A stretch of DNA of 64,000 nt, taken from Plotosus lineatus. Taxonomy: Eukaryota; Chordata; Actinopteri; Siluriformes; Plotosidae. This document shows, piece after piece, positions 12,576-24,875 of the stretch. The DNA lies in assembly GCA_024760905.1 (NCBI GenBank), contig CM045745.1, positions 7,077,782 through 7,141,781 of the forward strand, given 5' to 3'. A program made the translations under genes and the position numbers. The number at the start of each line of letters is the position of its first letter. Position 1 is the stretch's first letter. Below the pieces are notes generated by a model, which saw only the letters and a list, made by a program, of their open reading frames with translations, was not told the DNA's origin and did no database searches.

Positions 12576-13079
12576 TCGTGTTCACTGTGATGGAGAGCAT
12601 CTGAGCTCTGTCAGCCTTTAAAAATACAAAAAATAAATCATGCTGTAAACATCTAGATTGATTTAGATTTTATTCCCTAACAGTGTTTCCTTAAATACAG
12701 TAGTCTATATTTAGACTTCATTTGTATTGCTAAATAGAACTGAAATTCGGTAATGAAACTTGCTTTTTGTGAGGTCACCGACTGTATTAATGTTCATCAT
12801 GAACATTTATGCACTGAAGATGAAATGGATATCACAATATATTCATCTTTTTGATGTCCATTGAGTGTGAGGTTTATAACTATTACATATAATACATGGG
12901 AACATTAGTGAGTAAAAAGAAAAATTCTAATTATCTATTATCTAAAGTATCTAATTCCCACCCATCAGCTATTGCCTTCCCAATCACGTGATCACCAGCA
13001 ATCAGGGAAGGGTAAAAGTATGCACCCCAGACACTATTTATTTAATTTATTTATACAGTTTTGAGCATTATAGTGGAAG

Positions 13080-13260
13080 ATAGAGTCTGTAGCCAACACC
13101 GGGATCCCGAGTGGTGCATCAACAAAGTGCGTGACTATTAACCCAGAGATTGCAAGTTCAAATGCGGTTTATTGCCACAGCCATTCGTGATCATGGGAGC
13201 GAATTGTCATGGGAGCAAATTGATACTCGCGGGATGGTGACTATTAAGGCATTTAATTAG
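13080..13260 (+). repeat. tRNA-headed SINE-like fragment
   Basis: Contains a tRNA-like head (GAGTGGTGCATCAACAAAG followed by GCAAGTTCAAATGC as a box B-like stretch) and an unrelated body. Different from SINE A and B. Family not known to me. Confidence 0.35.
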
Positions 13261-13509
13261 TACTACCATTAGTTAATGATTCATAAATGTTACTATGCAG
13301 TAATTACATGGAAAGTCTGCTCGAGCTCAGTGTATTAGCAGGTCGGTGTATGTTCAGAAGTGTCTGCCGTGCTACTCAACACTGGCATTGACGTTGCTAA
13401 AATCTAGGCTAAGGTCGAAGATTGTTTACAGTTTACCACAGTGCACCTGTATCTGTTTAATTTGTGTTTTACGGAGGTTGTGTGATAGATTATTACAACA
13501 TTCCAAAAG

Positions 13510-14132
13510 TACAGGCACTCCCCGACTTACGTTTTTAATTGGTTCCGGACGGCCGAACGAAAGTGAACATAAGTTGTTACAGTGACATATGACGCTCATA
13601 CTGTACTATACATCCATAAATACCATTACCGTATCTCATAAAACACCCCTAAATCAATTATTATAGACATAACATTGTAAAATAATTTCAAATATATCAA
13701 ATAATGTCTGTCTGTCTTCCTTTCGGCTTTTTTCCCTTTTACTCGGGAGTCGCCACAACGAATCATCTGATTCGCACGTTTGATTTGGCAGAGGTTTTTA
13801 ACGTCGGATGCCCTTCCTGTCACAACCCTTTTTAGCAAGGGACAGAAACACGCTGACGACTTTGCAGCCTACTCTTTACGAAAGTCAGCAATGGTTCTTT
13901 TACATGCCTCTCATCATAGACAGTGAGAGACATGGCCCGTCTTTGATAACCCAGTTAGCTGCACTGGGGGGTTCAGTACTTTTTGTGTAGTAACTAATAT
14001 TACGCTTCTGATCAACCATATGTGCTTAGGGTTACAAAAGTCCACAAAACAGTGTACACACAAAGATCACAGAGACGATGTCTTAACACAAGGGTAACAC
14101 GCTTTATATATAACTAGTGTGTATGGTGTGTA

Positions 14133-14185
<53 letters not shown>

Positions 14186-14386
14186 CAGTATACTATTTAT
14201 AACTAAACTGGGAAGAAGGAGGGGCAGGTTCAGTCTGTCGTTTGTAAACAATGGACGCAGCGTCATTGCGTCATTACATCAGCATACTACGTAGGTATGT
14301 CTAAACTCAAAATTTGGCCTTTTTTTAAAAACACTTCAAATCGAAAAAATGTAAAACGGATGAACGCAAGTCAGGGAGCGTCTGTA
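13510..14386 (+). mobile_element. MITE F copy 1 (Tc1/mariner-like ends)
   Basis: TA-flanked element with termini CACTCCCCGACTTACG at the left and GCAAGTCAGGGAGCG at the right. A SINE A fragment (13705-13972) and a TA microsatellite (14138-14183) lie inside it. No transposase. Related copies: 16517-17572, 24904-25617, 49092-50159. Confidence 0.65.
13705..13972 (-). repeat. SINE A copy inside MITE F
   Basis: Minus-strand SINE A tail and body. The tRNA-like head is missing. Confidence 0.75.
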
Positions 14387-14415
14387 CATTTGTAGAAATG
14401 TGCATGAAATTGATA

Positions 14416-14466
<51 letters not shown>

Positions 14467-14511
14467 AAAATAATAAAGGACCGGACAAAGACTTTCTATT
14501 GAAACTCCATT

Positions 14512-14568
14512 TATCACTACAGAGCTGTTTCGAGGGGTGGTGAAACCATCCTCTCTCTTCAGGTGATT
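14512..14568 (-). ncRNA. Hammerhead ribozyme (type I), minus strand
   Basis: Mirror copy in the other arm: on the minus strand CTGAAGA is at 14562-14556, GAAA at 14531-14528, stem III is ACAG-CT-CTGT, and the base before the cleavage site is the complement of 14518. Stem I ATCAC/GTGAT is intact. Confidence 0.72.
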
Positions 14569-14585
14569 ATAGAAGAATGATTCTA

Positions 14586-14643
14586 TAATCACCTGAAGAG
14601 AGAGGATGGTTTCACCACCACTCGAAACAGATCTGTAGTGATA
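14586..14643 (+). ncRNA. Hammerhead ribozyme (type I), plus strand
   Basis: Core CTGAAGA at 14593-14599 and GAAA at 14624-14627. Stem I: ATCAC (14588-14592) with GTGAT (14638-14642). Stem II: starts G14600/C14623 and pairs over about 7 base pairs with two mismatches around loop TTTCA. Stem III: ACAG (14627-14630) with CTGT (14633-14636) and a 2-base loop. Cleavage would follow A14637 (GUA triplet). Every invariant core base is present. The very short stem III is typical of minimal hammerheads in retroelements, which often act as dimers. Confidence 0.75.
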
Positions 14644-14800
14644 AATGGAGTTTCAATAGAAAGTCTTTGTCCTGTCCTTTTATTATTTTTATTATTTTTA
14701 TTGTTATTTGCTCTACCAAAAAGTATTGAGCACTCTCCTACGGAAGGATCTACTCAGAAAATCCTATATATAATAATATACATACACGTACATACACATA

Positions 14801-16437
14801 CAGGCATGGGCAAGTTTAAAAATTTTAACTAGCCATGTGGGCTAATAAACTTTCATAGTTAACTAGACCACAAACATTTTTACTTGCGCACAAAATTTAA
14901 CGGTGCATTTATAAGCATTATTTATACATAGCAAATGACACATGAATAAATAAAGTGAAATATTTAGGTTACTGACATTTTCATTTTGGTAGAAAATATG
15001 TGTACAACTTCAATACAGATATAGCATGGAACTTTTAAGTTCCTTGGCTATAGATTTATAATCTTTTTAAAAACTAAACTCGGCAGACTTAGCATGCCTA
15101 CAGTACTATTACCAGGTAGAATACTTACTTGCAAACTCCGTTCCCTCTAAGCTGCGTGCGTGCGCAATTGCGCACTGGTGTTACGGTCTCCGTGCACAGA
15201 TATTTTGCGCTGCGCATAAAAAATAGAAATCCCACCTGAAGTGAAAATAAAATAAACATACAACTATTCAGTTTGTGCTATTTTGGAATGTGATTCAATG
15301 AGTGAAAGGCGACGGCTTGCTCCAGCCAATGATGCAATTCACATCCGTACTGACACATCGAATCGACGTGATTGACAATGACAACATCCTTTTGCGCCGC
15401 CCGCCACCTGTGTTTTTAGCTCGCCAAATGGTGACTAATGTAAAGAGAAGACATGTGTGATACGCTGCTTTTGTTTAACCCTTTTTAATAATAGCAAAAC
15501 GAATGGGTATCGACACATCCCCTCACGAAGCCAAAGTTTAAAAGAAATGCAGTTATTTTAAGATGGAATGGCTTTCTGAGTTTGTGCAAACAGAAGAATC
15601 AAACTTGAAACTGGGTGATATTTTTTCACCCATTAACATATGTGGATCAGCTGATGCGCATAAACTCAGTGCTGCAAGCAGATGAAGCCATCAGTCTGGA
15701 CAATGTGTACAAACACTGGAGACATGAATAAAACAGACAGGAATATTAAGGTGAATATTAAGTTTTCAATCAGTTTTGTGCTCATTAGTATCATTTATTA
15801 AGAAATTTCACTTATGGATGTTGATCTGCAAGTTGCAAATCCAGTCAAATGTGGTGAAAGGAGAGCATGTTTTGGCCAGTGCATGTGCAGACCTCATCAG
15901 TTTACGAACGCGAAGATGCTGATCTTGTGTCAGTTGAAATAGTGCCTTCCTTGCCTGCGTATCTTTGGTAGCTTTATTTGCATGTTGTTGTAGTCAATTG
16001 ATATTCAAGTAATTTTTGGAACGTAACGAATACTAACGATTCAAGTACGCTCAGAAACGTAACCGTTCTACTGAAAACTAAAACACTCCGACTCGATTGT
16101 TAACAACATGAAACATCGGCAAAAACATAAGTTTCAGCCGAACCGCTTCTGTGCGCATGCGTAAATAGTGATCTTACGGCAATCGTACACACTCGACCAT
16201 AGCACTCGACTGTGTCCATACTGAACATTCTGGCGACCATCAGTAGTTTCCGTATGCTGGACGAAAACTGAGTGCGTACGTACCGCTGTGCATTATAACT
16301 GCCCAAGCAGAAATTCAGGAAATCGATACATATACACAACCTTAAAACTTTTACTCGCCTCATGGGCGATCAATTTATTAATTTCCACTCGCCTACATTT
16401 ATATTTGGTTGCCTGGGGCGAGTGATCTTACCCATGC

Positions 16438-16440
<3 letters not shown>
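14801..16440. mobile_element. hAT-like element, degraded
   Basis: Ends CAGGCATGGGCAAG (left) and CTTACCCATGCCTG (right) form an imperfect terminal inverted repeat of hAT style. At 15135-15215 lies another hAT-style end (GTTCCCTCTAAGCTGCGTGC). At about 15560-15720 the plus strand encodes broken pieces resembling the N-terminal part of hAT-derived proteins (begins MEWLSEFVQTEESNLK). It may be two elements merged. Right edge adjoins a TA microsatellite. Confidence 0.5.

Positions 16441-16518
<78 letters not shown>
16440..16518. repeat. (TA)n/(CA)n microsatellite
   Basis: About 58 bases of TA followed by 18 bases of CA, at the junction of a hAT-like element and MITE F copy 2. Confidence 0.95.
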
Positions 16519-16694
16519 GGACGCTCCCTGACTTACGTTCATCCGTTTTACGTTTTTTCAATTTAACGTTTGTTTTTTTTTTTTTTGTTGTTGTTTTTTT
16601 CAAAATAAAAAGTCAAATTTTAAGTTTAGACGTACCTACGTAGTACACTGACGTACTGACGCAATGACGCTGCATTCATTGTTTACAAACTGAG

Positions 16695-16730
<36 letters not shown>

Positions 16731-17572
16731 CGTACACATATATACATATCAGTTATATAAAGTGTTACTCTTGTGTTAAGACGTCGTCTCTGTGATCCTT
16801 GTGTTTACACTGTTTTGCGGAGTTTTGTAACCCAAAGCAAATATGGTTGGTCAGAAGTATAAGCCTATTAGCATGGGTGCAAGTCTCATGCACACAGATG
16901 AATTAACTATCTGCTCAGATCGGCACGATCTACCATGCATACTCGGTTAAACAAAGAGAATTGTAATATGAATGAAAACCCAAATGCACAAATTACAGAA
17001 CAATTACAGCTATGTATTATCTTTTAGCAGAATCCTGAGTGTATACTTATTTTTATATTAATATTCATTAGGATTTGTACTTTTTCTTTGTGTGCATCTC
17101 TTGAATAAAGTTTACTTACACAAAAGAAAGAACTCTCTGCTTTGCTGGGATTCACATCAATGTAGGCTGTGTTCTAAACGAGCTCAACGGCACCATTGTG
17201 CACTTGAAAGACCGAAAGTCTGTATAACCCACAGCAAGTACACTACTTTTGCAAGTACACTACTTTCGGTATTGAGCGCCTCACATATTGTAAGCGTTGA
17301 TTGGCTGTTTTAAGCTTCATGTAAAGTAACTCGGTACAAATAAGTGACTTATTTGAAATTATTGTTGATATTATTTGATATATTTGAAATTATTTTACAA
17401 TGTTATGTTTATAATAATTGATTTAGGGGTGTTTTATGAGATACGGTAATCGTATTTATGGATGTATAGTACAGTATGAGCATCATACGTCACTGTAACA
17501 ACTTGTGTTCATCTTCAACTTACGTTCAGCCGTCCGGAACCAATTAAAAACGTAAGTCGGGGAACGTCTGTA
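16517..17572 (-). mobile_element. MITE F copy 2
   Basis: Termini GGACGCTCCCTGACTTACG and CGTAAGTCGGGGAACGTC on either side, TA at the right edge. The interior includes TTGTGTTAAGACGTCGTC, also found in the other copies in reverse complement. The longest ORF is non-coding. Confidence 0.65.
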
Positions 17573-17869
17573 TATATATATATGTGTATATACATATATG
17601 TTACGTTTCGTAAGATTATAAAAATCACACACACACACGCACTTATTTACTTTTATTCACTTCTTATTTGTTTCAAAAGAGATGTGTAATGCTATCAACA
17701 CCAGCTGGTCCAATGGTTTCTCGGCCTTCAGCTCTAGTAGTGTGTTCCAGAGCTTGATCAAAGTTACAATTTCAATGTGGTACACAAAGTGTGTGTGTGT
17801 GTGTGTGTTATTGTATTTTTATTTGTATTATTGTGTGTGTATTATTGTAATTTTGTTCCTGTATTTCAG

Positions 17870-17958
17870 AACACGTGGATCAGGGCTGCATCTGAAGGAT
17901 GAGCAACAGGACGAGAGCTGGAATAGTTCGGAATGCAGACAACAACCCCTGTATAGAG
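17870..17958 (+). CDS. chchd7: chchd7 coding exon 1 (29 nt of 5' UTR then residues 1-20)
   Basis: Acceptor TGTATTTCAG at 17860-17869. ATG at 17899. Ends CCCTGTATAGAG before donor GTCAGG. It carries the first cysteine (C18) of motif 1. Confidence 0.88.
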
Positions 17959-20900
17959 GTCAGGCTATGTGTACAGGCTTGTATATTATTTTTTTATCAA
18001 CAAACCTTCAGCCATTTATTTTAAATGTGCTGCATGTCAGATTAAATGTACTGCCAACTCAGATTCAAAGAGTATTGCAAAGAAATTCAGTAGATTTTTT
18101 TGCTTTTGCTTCAATCTTGTTTCATCTAGTTTGTTAATTTGCTTTTTGCATGTTTGTTTTTCCCTGTGGGTTTTTTCCTTCCTCATCATGTTTTCTTTTT
18201 CCTATATGGCTCAATTGCTTTCCAGGCTACAGTTGTAAACATGAAGTTGCATTAATAAAGTTTAATTAAAGAATAATTTGCCATAAAGGGAAATGTTATG
18301 ATGGGTGCTCATGACCGTCACCATGACTCATATTATTTAAAGCTTGGGTTGGTAATGTTTTAGCTGTACATATAAACTTGACAGCATTCAGTAATGTATG
18401 AGATTTAAAAAATGTATGTAATTCTGTAAAAAGACAAAGCAATCAATTTAATGGCAAAAACAATCGAATCAAACCCTTCCATGTCCCCCTTGCTCAAAAA
18501 TGTGAACAGGGTTGCAGTCAGTGCACATCACTACAGATGTCGCTGTTGCTGCCGCTGCACTAACTCTGCGTTTATTGGAAAATAGATCGCTGATCCAAAG
18601 GTTAGGGGTTCGAGTCCCACTCTCCACAGGGTTGTCACTGTCCCCCCCCCCCAGTGCAGCTAATTGGGTTATCAAAGGCGGGCCATGTCTCTCACTGTCT
18701 ATGGTGAGAGGCATGTAAAAGAACCATTGCTGACTTTCGTAAAGAGTAGGCTGCAAAGTCGTGAAATATTCTTATTGCTTTTAAACAATGGTGCTGATTG
18801 AGGGAGTTGAAAGACCGGAAAAAGTAAAGCCAAGGCGAGTGGGCTCCTGGACCATGAGTAAAGCCTCATTCACAGAGGAAGCGACACACACCTCACTGAA
18901 GATTGCTTGGCGAGAGAGTCGAATTGCTTCATCAATCAGCTCTCGTTGCCTAGGTAACCCTCTCACATGTTTCCTACTTCAAAATCTTTCCAAGTGAAAA
19001 TGTGAGCAGTACCGCACGTCTATGCAACAGGTCTGTGTGTTACAGATGGAACTTTCAGCCGGACCCAGCAATTGCAGCAGACGATAAGCAGTTCAACAGA
19101 TAAGGTTGATTAACTCACAGGAGATGCCACAGATAAAAAATAAACAGTGACAAACACTAGAGGCGCCGACAAAAAATAAAACGGTAACAAAAACTGGAGA
19201 CGACGAAGAAAATCTTCACATCGCCAGAGCGAATCATCGCATGTTTGATTTGGCATATAGGTTTTTACATCGGATGCCCTTCCTAACACTACCCTTTAGT
19301 AGGGGACTGAAACACGCTGACGGCTTTGCAGCTCCTCTTTACGAAAGTCAGCAATGGTTCTTTCACATGAACCTCACACCATAGACAGTGAGAAACATGG
19401 CACATGATAACCCACTTAGTTGCACTGGGGAGACAGTGACAACCTTGTGGAGAGTGGGACTCGAACCCCTAACCTTAGGATCAGCGATCCAGCGCCCTAT
19501 ACCACCAGGCCACTACTATCCAGAGGACGAAGAAAATAAACAGTATCAAACACTGGCGACTGTGGCTGGGAAGGCTAGCTGCCCATAAAGCGATAACTAC
19601 GAGCAAGTAGAGAACACTAGGAAGCGACCGAAAGAGACTGAAACATTTCTTCTGGCAAAAAGGTGAAGGTGCAGCAGGTCTTTATAGTGGGTTATTGAGG
19701 AGTGGGATCAGGTGTGCACTGCTGCAATCAGTCAGAGGCAAAATTAAGCTGCTCTTCCACTGTGATATTAGTGGCACATTTAAGCTCACGTTTATGGTTT
19801 CCATTCAGAAGACTTTATGTGGAACACCATGTTTGGAAGCGTCTGTCAATCACCTATATCTGTAAGCTCTTATTTGTATTCGCTCTTGTGTCATGAAAGT
19901 TCATCTTAGTGTGCCCGCCAACTTTGTGTCACGCGAGAAAATTTTGATTTTTGTCTCGTGTGATTGTTGACTTTGGATGGTTCCTTGTTGCTTCGTATGT
20001 GAGCAAGGCTTATGTATGTTTTGTTGATTATTATTGTTTTATTCTTTTAGTGCTGCAAATCTTTTCCCCTTTTTAAAGCGACTTGCTTTAAGGCTTCATC
20101 CCAAATTACCTGTGCTCCATGTGCTAAAAGTAAGACCTGAAACACTTTTATCATTTTGGGCGTACACTTTGGGTCATTGTCAGGATGAAAGGTGAACCTC
20201 GTTTTCATTTGTTTAGCAGAGGTTTGAAAGTTTTGTGCCAAAATGGACTGGTTTTTGGAACTCGATCCAGATCTAGCCAAAGAGACACAGTCCCAATGCA
20301 GAATGCTGCCATCACCATGCTTCACTGTGGCTGTTCTTTAATGGGGTGCAGTGTTGTTTTTCATCGGACAATAACACATTTCTCTCGTATACTTTTGGGA
20401 GACTGTATTTTTTTTGCTAACTACATCAGATTGGCTGTTTCTCTTTAGAAGGAAAATTTTCCAGATATATAAAGAACATGTAAGAATAATCACGTAGTCA
20501 TAGTCGACAGCCAGTATTTGCCAGAAATTCTTGTAGCTCCTTTAATGCTGCATCTTCTTGGCAGCCTCCTGGACCAGTTTTCTTCTTACCTTTTTCTACA
20601 TTTTGGGTGTTTGTCTAGTTCTTTGAAATCTCACTGCTGTGCGATATTTTCACCTGTGGTTGGTGACTGACTTCACTTTGTATATCTAAAGCCTTGGGAA
20701 TTCTTCAGTTCCCTTTTCCTCTCCAACCTTTCCTGACTCTTTTTAACAATGAGATCCCTTTGGTTCTTTGGAAGCTCTTTGAGGTCCATGGTCTTTGTTG
20801 TATGATGCAACTAAGTTAGTGTCATGAAAATCCTGTTACATCATCATTGTTGATTTATCAGAGTCACTTTAATTGATGGTAGGTGTGGAGTGAGTACTAT

Positions 20901-23900
20901 TTAATGCGAGTTTAATTATGATTGGTTATTTATGAACAGCGTGGCATCTATAATTCTAAGAGTGCGCATGCTTATGAAACCACATTATTTTAGGTTTCTT
21001 CCCCCTCAAACATTTTCACTGGTTTTCGATTGAATTGTGCAGGCCAGTAGTCACATATAAGGTGGAAACATTTATGAAATTATTTATCTTGGTTTTATTT
21101 ATTTATTAATTTCTTTGTCAGATAAACCTGGAAGGTATGTATGTGTACACAACAATCAGCCATAATTTAAAAAATATGGCTGTTTCAGATTGCCCCTAGG
21201 TGTGAATGGGAATTATTGCTTGTTGGCCCTGTGATGGTCTGGCAAGCTATTTATGGTGTACTCCGTCTTCGTCCCATGTTTGCTGAGATAGGGTTCAGCC
21301 TCCCCATGACCCTAGAAGAATTAAGGCACACGAGTGAGAGTAAATCTCTGAAGATGAGCACCTTTCATACTTTATACATATTTATCCACTAACAGTAATT
21401 TCTAATGATAGATTTATGGTCTGCTATACTTTTGTTTTCCCTTTGGTTTTACTTTGTACTGTTTATATTATCTCTTTTATTTGGTATTTATATATACCAA
21501 AGCTAATTAAATATAAGGTAGAACACACTCATTTATTTGTTAAGGGAGTTCACATTAATGTAAATTCTACAAAGCTTTTTTTCTTGATAATAGACAGACG
21601 AGGGAACAGTTGTAGAAAGATCTGGCAAGAGTTTGCACTTAAATGCATGCGTGCACACACACACACACACACACACACAGTTAGTGACTGAAGTGCTTGT
21701 ACTCATGAGAGTTAAACACACAGTCATGATTTGTTATGTGTCATGTAACGATATTAATTCCACTTTTCATAAGTAATATTGTATGTTTCTACTTCTCTGT
21801 GTAGGAGAGTGATGGTTCCCAAAAGTGCTTGGAAGCATATAACTATGATAAGAATATTTGCTCTCCATACTTCGTAAAATACAAGAATTGCAGGAAGTAC
21901 TGGGTGAGTATTAACTCCATGGTGCACCCCGCCCCCCAACTAATTAAAACGATACAGGTTGCAAACAATATGTTATTTTGGCATACACCTTCGAGAAATC
22001 ATAGCCATCTACACTTCCATTTGCTTAGCAAATGTCAAAGTTTAGCTAACTGTGTTTTACTCTAAGTGAAAAAATGGTCAAAACCAAAAATAAAAAAATG
22101 CACGTACAGTGGTTGCTCACCTTACGAAATTAATCTGTTTCAGTAGGGATGTCATTGACAATCGGAATATCGCCGATATAATTATGTCGATCGATAATCG
22201 ATACCTATAAAAGGGATATCGATACTTCCAACATTATAGCTTTCTGTGTTCATGACAGCGTCTGTAGTAAATGCCATTTATAATGACATCCCTATTAAAT
22301 GGTATGTCCCGCCTCTCTGTATGATAAATGGTACGTCCCTGCTTCGAGTGTGCCGTCAGAGCGCGTGTTCTCAACAGCACGGAACATTTTGAACAATAAG
22401 AGACACTTATCAGCTGATAATGCAGATATGTGCATCTTCTGAATCTATACATCTATTTTTGATTCTATGTCACTGTGACACACAGCGGAGAGCCAATCCT
22501 TTCTGTACTCCACTGTGTGGGCGGATCCGATAGCTTCAAACTCCAATTTTATTGGATTATAACAACAGCCACAGAATGTGCGTGTTGTTTTTGAGTAAAG
22601 AGAGAAATTTCCCTCGTTTTGATCAGCTAATTTCCACGAAGCCAAGCACAGCTGGCAAGCAAACACAAAAGGATAGACATGGAAAAACTTCAACCCGCAG
22701 ACCAGTTGATTGACAAAACTTGGGACGCGCTTCCTGTCACATAAACACTGCAGCATGTGAGTCCAATAAAATTAAAGTTTCAAGGTATCGGACCGCCACA
22801 CAGAAAGGATTGGCTCTCAGCTTCGTGCCACAGTGATGAGGCATTGAAAGTAGATGAATAAATTTGCTCTGAGCAGTTAGAAAGTGAAGCTGCACCATCT
22901 CCTGCTTGGCCTTTTAAGGTGCTGGCACCTTAAAAACAACCGTCATACACAACACTCGCACTGCACTGCCATGTATCATGCTTCACCACTTTTGCGGTCG
23001 TAAAGTCGATCAGACGAAACTTGCATAGATCGTAAGTCGACGACTCACTGTATTCAATGCATTATACAAACTACTGTAATATCTTAGTCTGTTCTATTTA
23101 TTGCATTTATGGAACAGTACAGCAATATTCCAATGTATCGATACATCAGAAATTTTTTTGATCAATATATCGATACCAATATTAGGTTTTCAATGACACC
23201 CCTACGTTTCAGAGCCTTTTTCGTAACCTGGATTTTTCTTAAGCAGAACCGCATTTTACATGTAAAACGTGTGATTTGTTCCAAGGCTCCAAAGACTACC
23301 TTTTAAGAATTATAAAAGCATACCTTTTAATCTACTTACTTCGTGTTGACCATGACTTCTTAGCAGAGTTATAATCTTACAAATGTTTATGCAAAGTTAA
23401 AAGCCTGAGCCAAAAAATAAAGTTGCAATGAGCACACTCAAAAAACTCCATGAAACTGCTCAAGGGAGCTGCGTCATCCCTCCTAGCCATGCTGCTCAAG
23501 GGAGCTGCGCCATCCCTCCTAGCCAATGAGAGGACAGCGGGGCGGGATGTTGGGAGATAGTTAATGGAGAGCAACTCGTGCATTGTTTGAATGGCACATT
23601 TTAATGTTTGAAATGCGCGTTTGAATGTTTGAATGACGCGTTTGAATGTTTGAATGTCGCGTTTCGTAAGGAGAACTCGTCTCGTTTGCAGAGACAAAAA
23701 AAATTGGAAAATGTATATTGTGTATAGACAAATGTAAAATGTATATATAGGGATACCTCGGCTTACATCGTTAATTGGTTCCAGGAGAGACGACGTAAGT
23801 CGAAAATGACTCAAATCAAGTTAGCTTGCCTCTAGGCTAGGCTACGCCAAATTTACTTGTATAATATTAGATGTAAATATATATATACAGTCGGCTCACT

Positions 23901-24287
23901 ACTTACGAAACCCCCTGGGTACGAAAAACATTTTCCTAAGTTACAGAGGACTGTATACGAAAAGAACCCCCTCTTACGAAAAGCGCCAAACGCGCCATTC
24001 AAAATTCAAACGCACCAATCAAAATTTCACACAATGCACGAGTTGCTCTCTCATTGGCTATCTCCCAACATCCTGCCCCACTGGCCTCCCATTGGCCAGG
24101 AGGCAGCTGAACGGTACCCATACTTACTGTACCCATACTTCCTGTTTGTCACACATGTGAGAGAGGAGAGTTAAACAGGAATGTTGGCTCTAGAGTTCGT
24201 TTTGAGAGATCATTGCAGTGTTATATTTCGTTATTCATCATGGACCCGGAAAATACTGAAAAGCGGAAATACAGTGACGACAGAGAC

Positions 24288-24328
<41 letters not shown>

Positions 24329-24354
24329 TGTGTGAGAGAGAGATAGAGAAAGAC

Positions 24355-24386
<32 letters not shown>

Positions 24387-24699
24387 TGTGCGCGTGTGTA
24401 AGAGAGAGATAGAGACTGTGTACAGAGTCAGTCAGAGATGAAAGGAGGCATTTTTTACTCTCGAGAGAGCACATTGCAGCTTAATTTTCGTTCAGTAAAT
24501 GTTTAATAAATGTGGCGCGCTCCGCCGAATGTGAGCAAAACACGGCTCATTCGGACCTCCGATCACTCAAGGATACAAGTTAAAGTTGAGTTTGGACCAC
24601 TGATCTGTCAAGCAGGGAGTGCGCTTTGAATTCCCTGTCTTAAAATGCTCCGGTGTCCTGCGTGTGGGCGGAGCCCGCATTCAGTGGAGTGCGCCAGAG

Positions 24700-24739
<40 letters not shown>

Positions 24740-24774
24740 GTATGTGTGTGTATGTGTGTGTATGTGTGTGTGGG

Positions 24775-24807
<33 letters not shown>

Positions 24808-24830
24808 GAGAGAGCTAGAGCGAGACAGTG

Positions 24831-24875
<45 letters not shown>

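Larger units (their letters stand above)
14478..14770. mobile_element. Palindromic retroelement terminus, copy 1 (hammerhead-bearing)
   Basis: Two roughly 100-bp arms (14478-14575 and 14580-14678) are near-perfect inverted repeats around a short centre, followed by a tail shared with the copy at 52.8 kb (TTATTTGCTCTACCAAAAAG onward). TA microsatellite lies immediately left. Hammerhead cores in both orientations point to a Penelope-like element terminal repeat. No reverse transcriptase or GIY-YIG coding is present. Confidence 0.7.
22144..23204 (+). mobile_element. hAT-family element with 8-bp target duplication
   Basis: Termini TAGGGATGTCATTGA and TCAATGACACCCCTA are inverted repeats. Flanking 8-mers TGTTTCAG (22136-22143) and CGTTTCAG (23205-23212) differ at one base, as expected for a hAT target-site duplication. 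The interior carries a hAT C-terminal remnant and a foldback element. Confidence 0.75.
22105..23716 (+). mobile_element. MITE G copy A, split by a hAT insertion
   Basis: Left end TACAGTGGTTGCTCACC at 22105, continuing to 22143 and resuming at 23205 with the same internal sequence as copies at 36645, 43635 and 56774 (CAGAGCCTTTTTCGTAACC). Right end truncated near 23716. Contains one unit of the CCAAT-bearing 70-bp repeat (about 23460-23540). Confidence 0.65.

Noticed and set aside
17092..17313. 73-codon ORF repeated at 25183-25428
   Set aside because: It recurs because both lie in MITE F copies. No transposase or other domain, and the flanks are non-coding.
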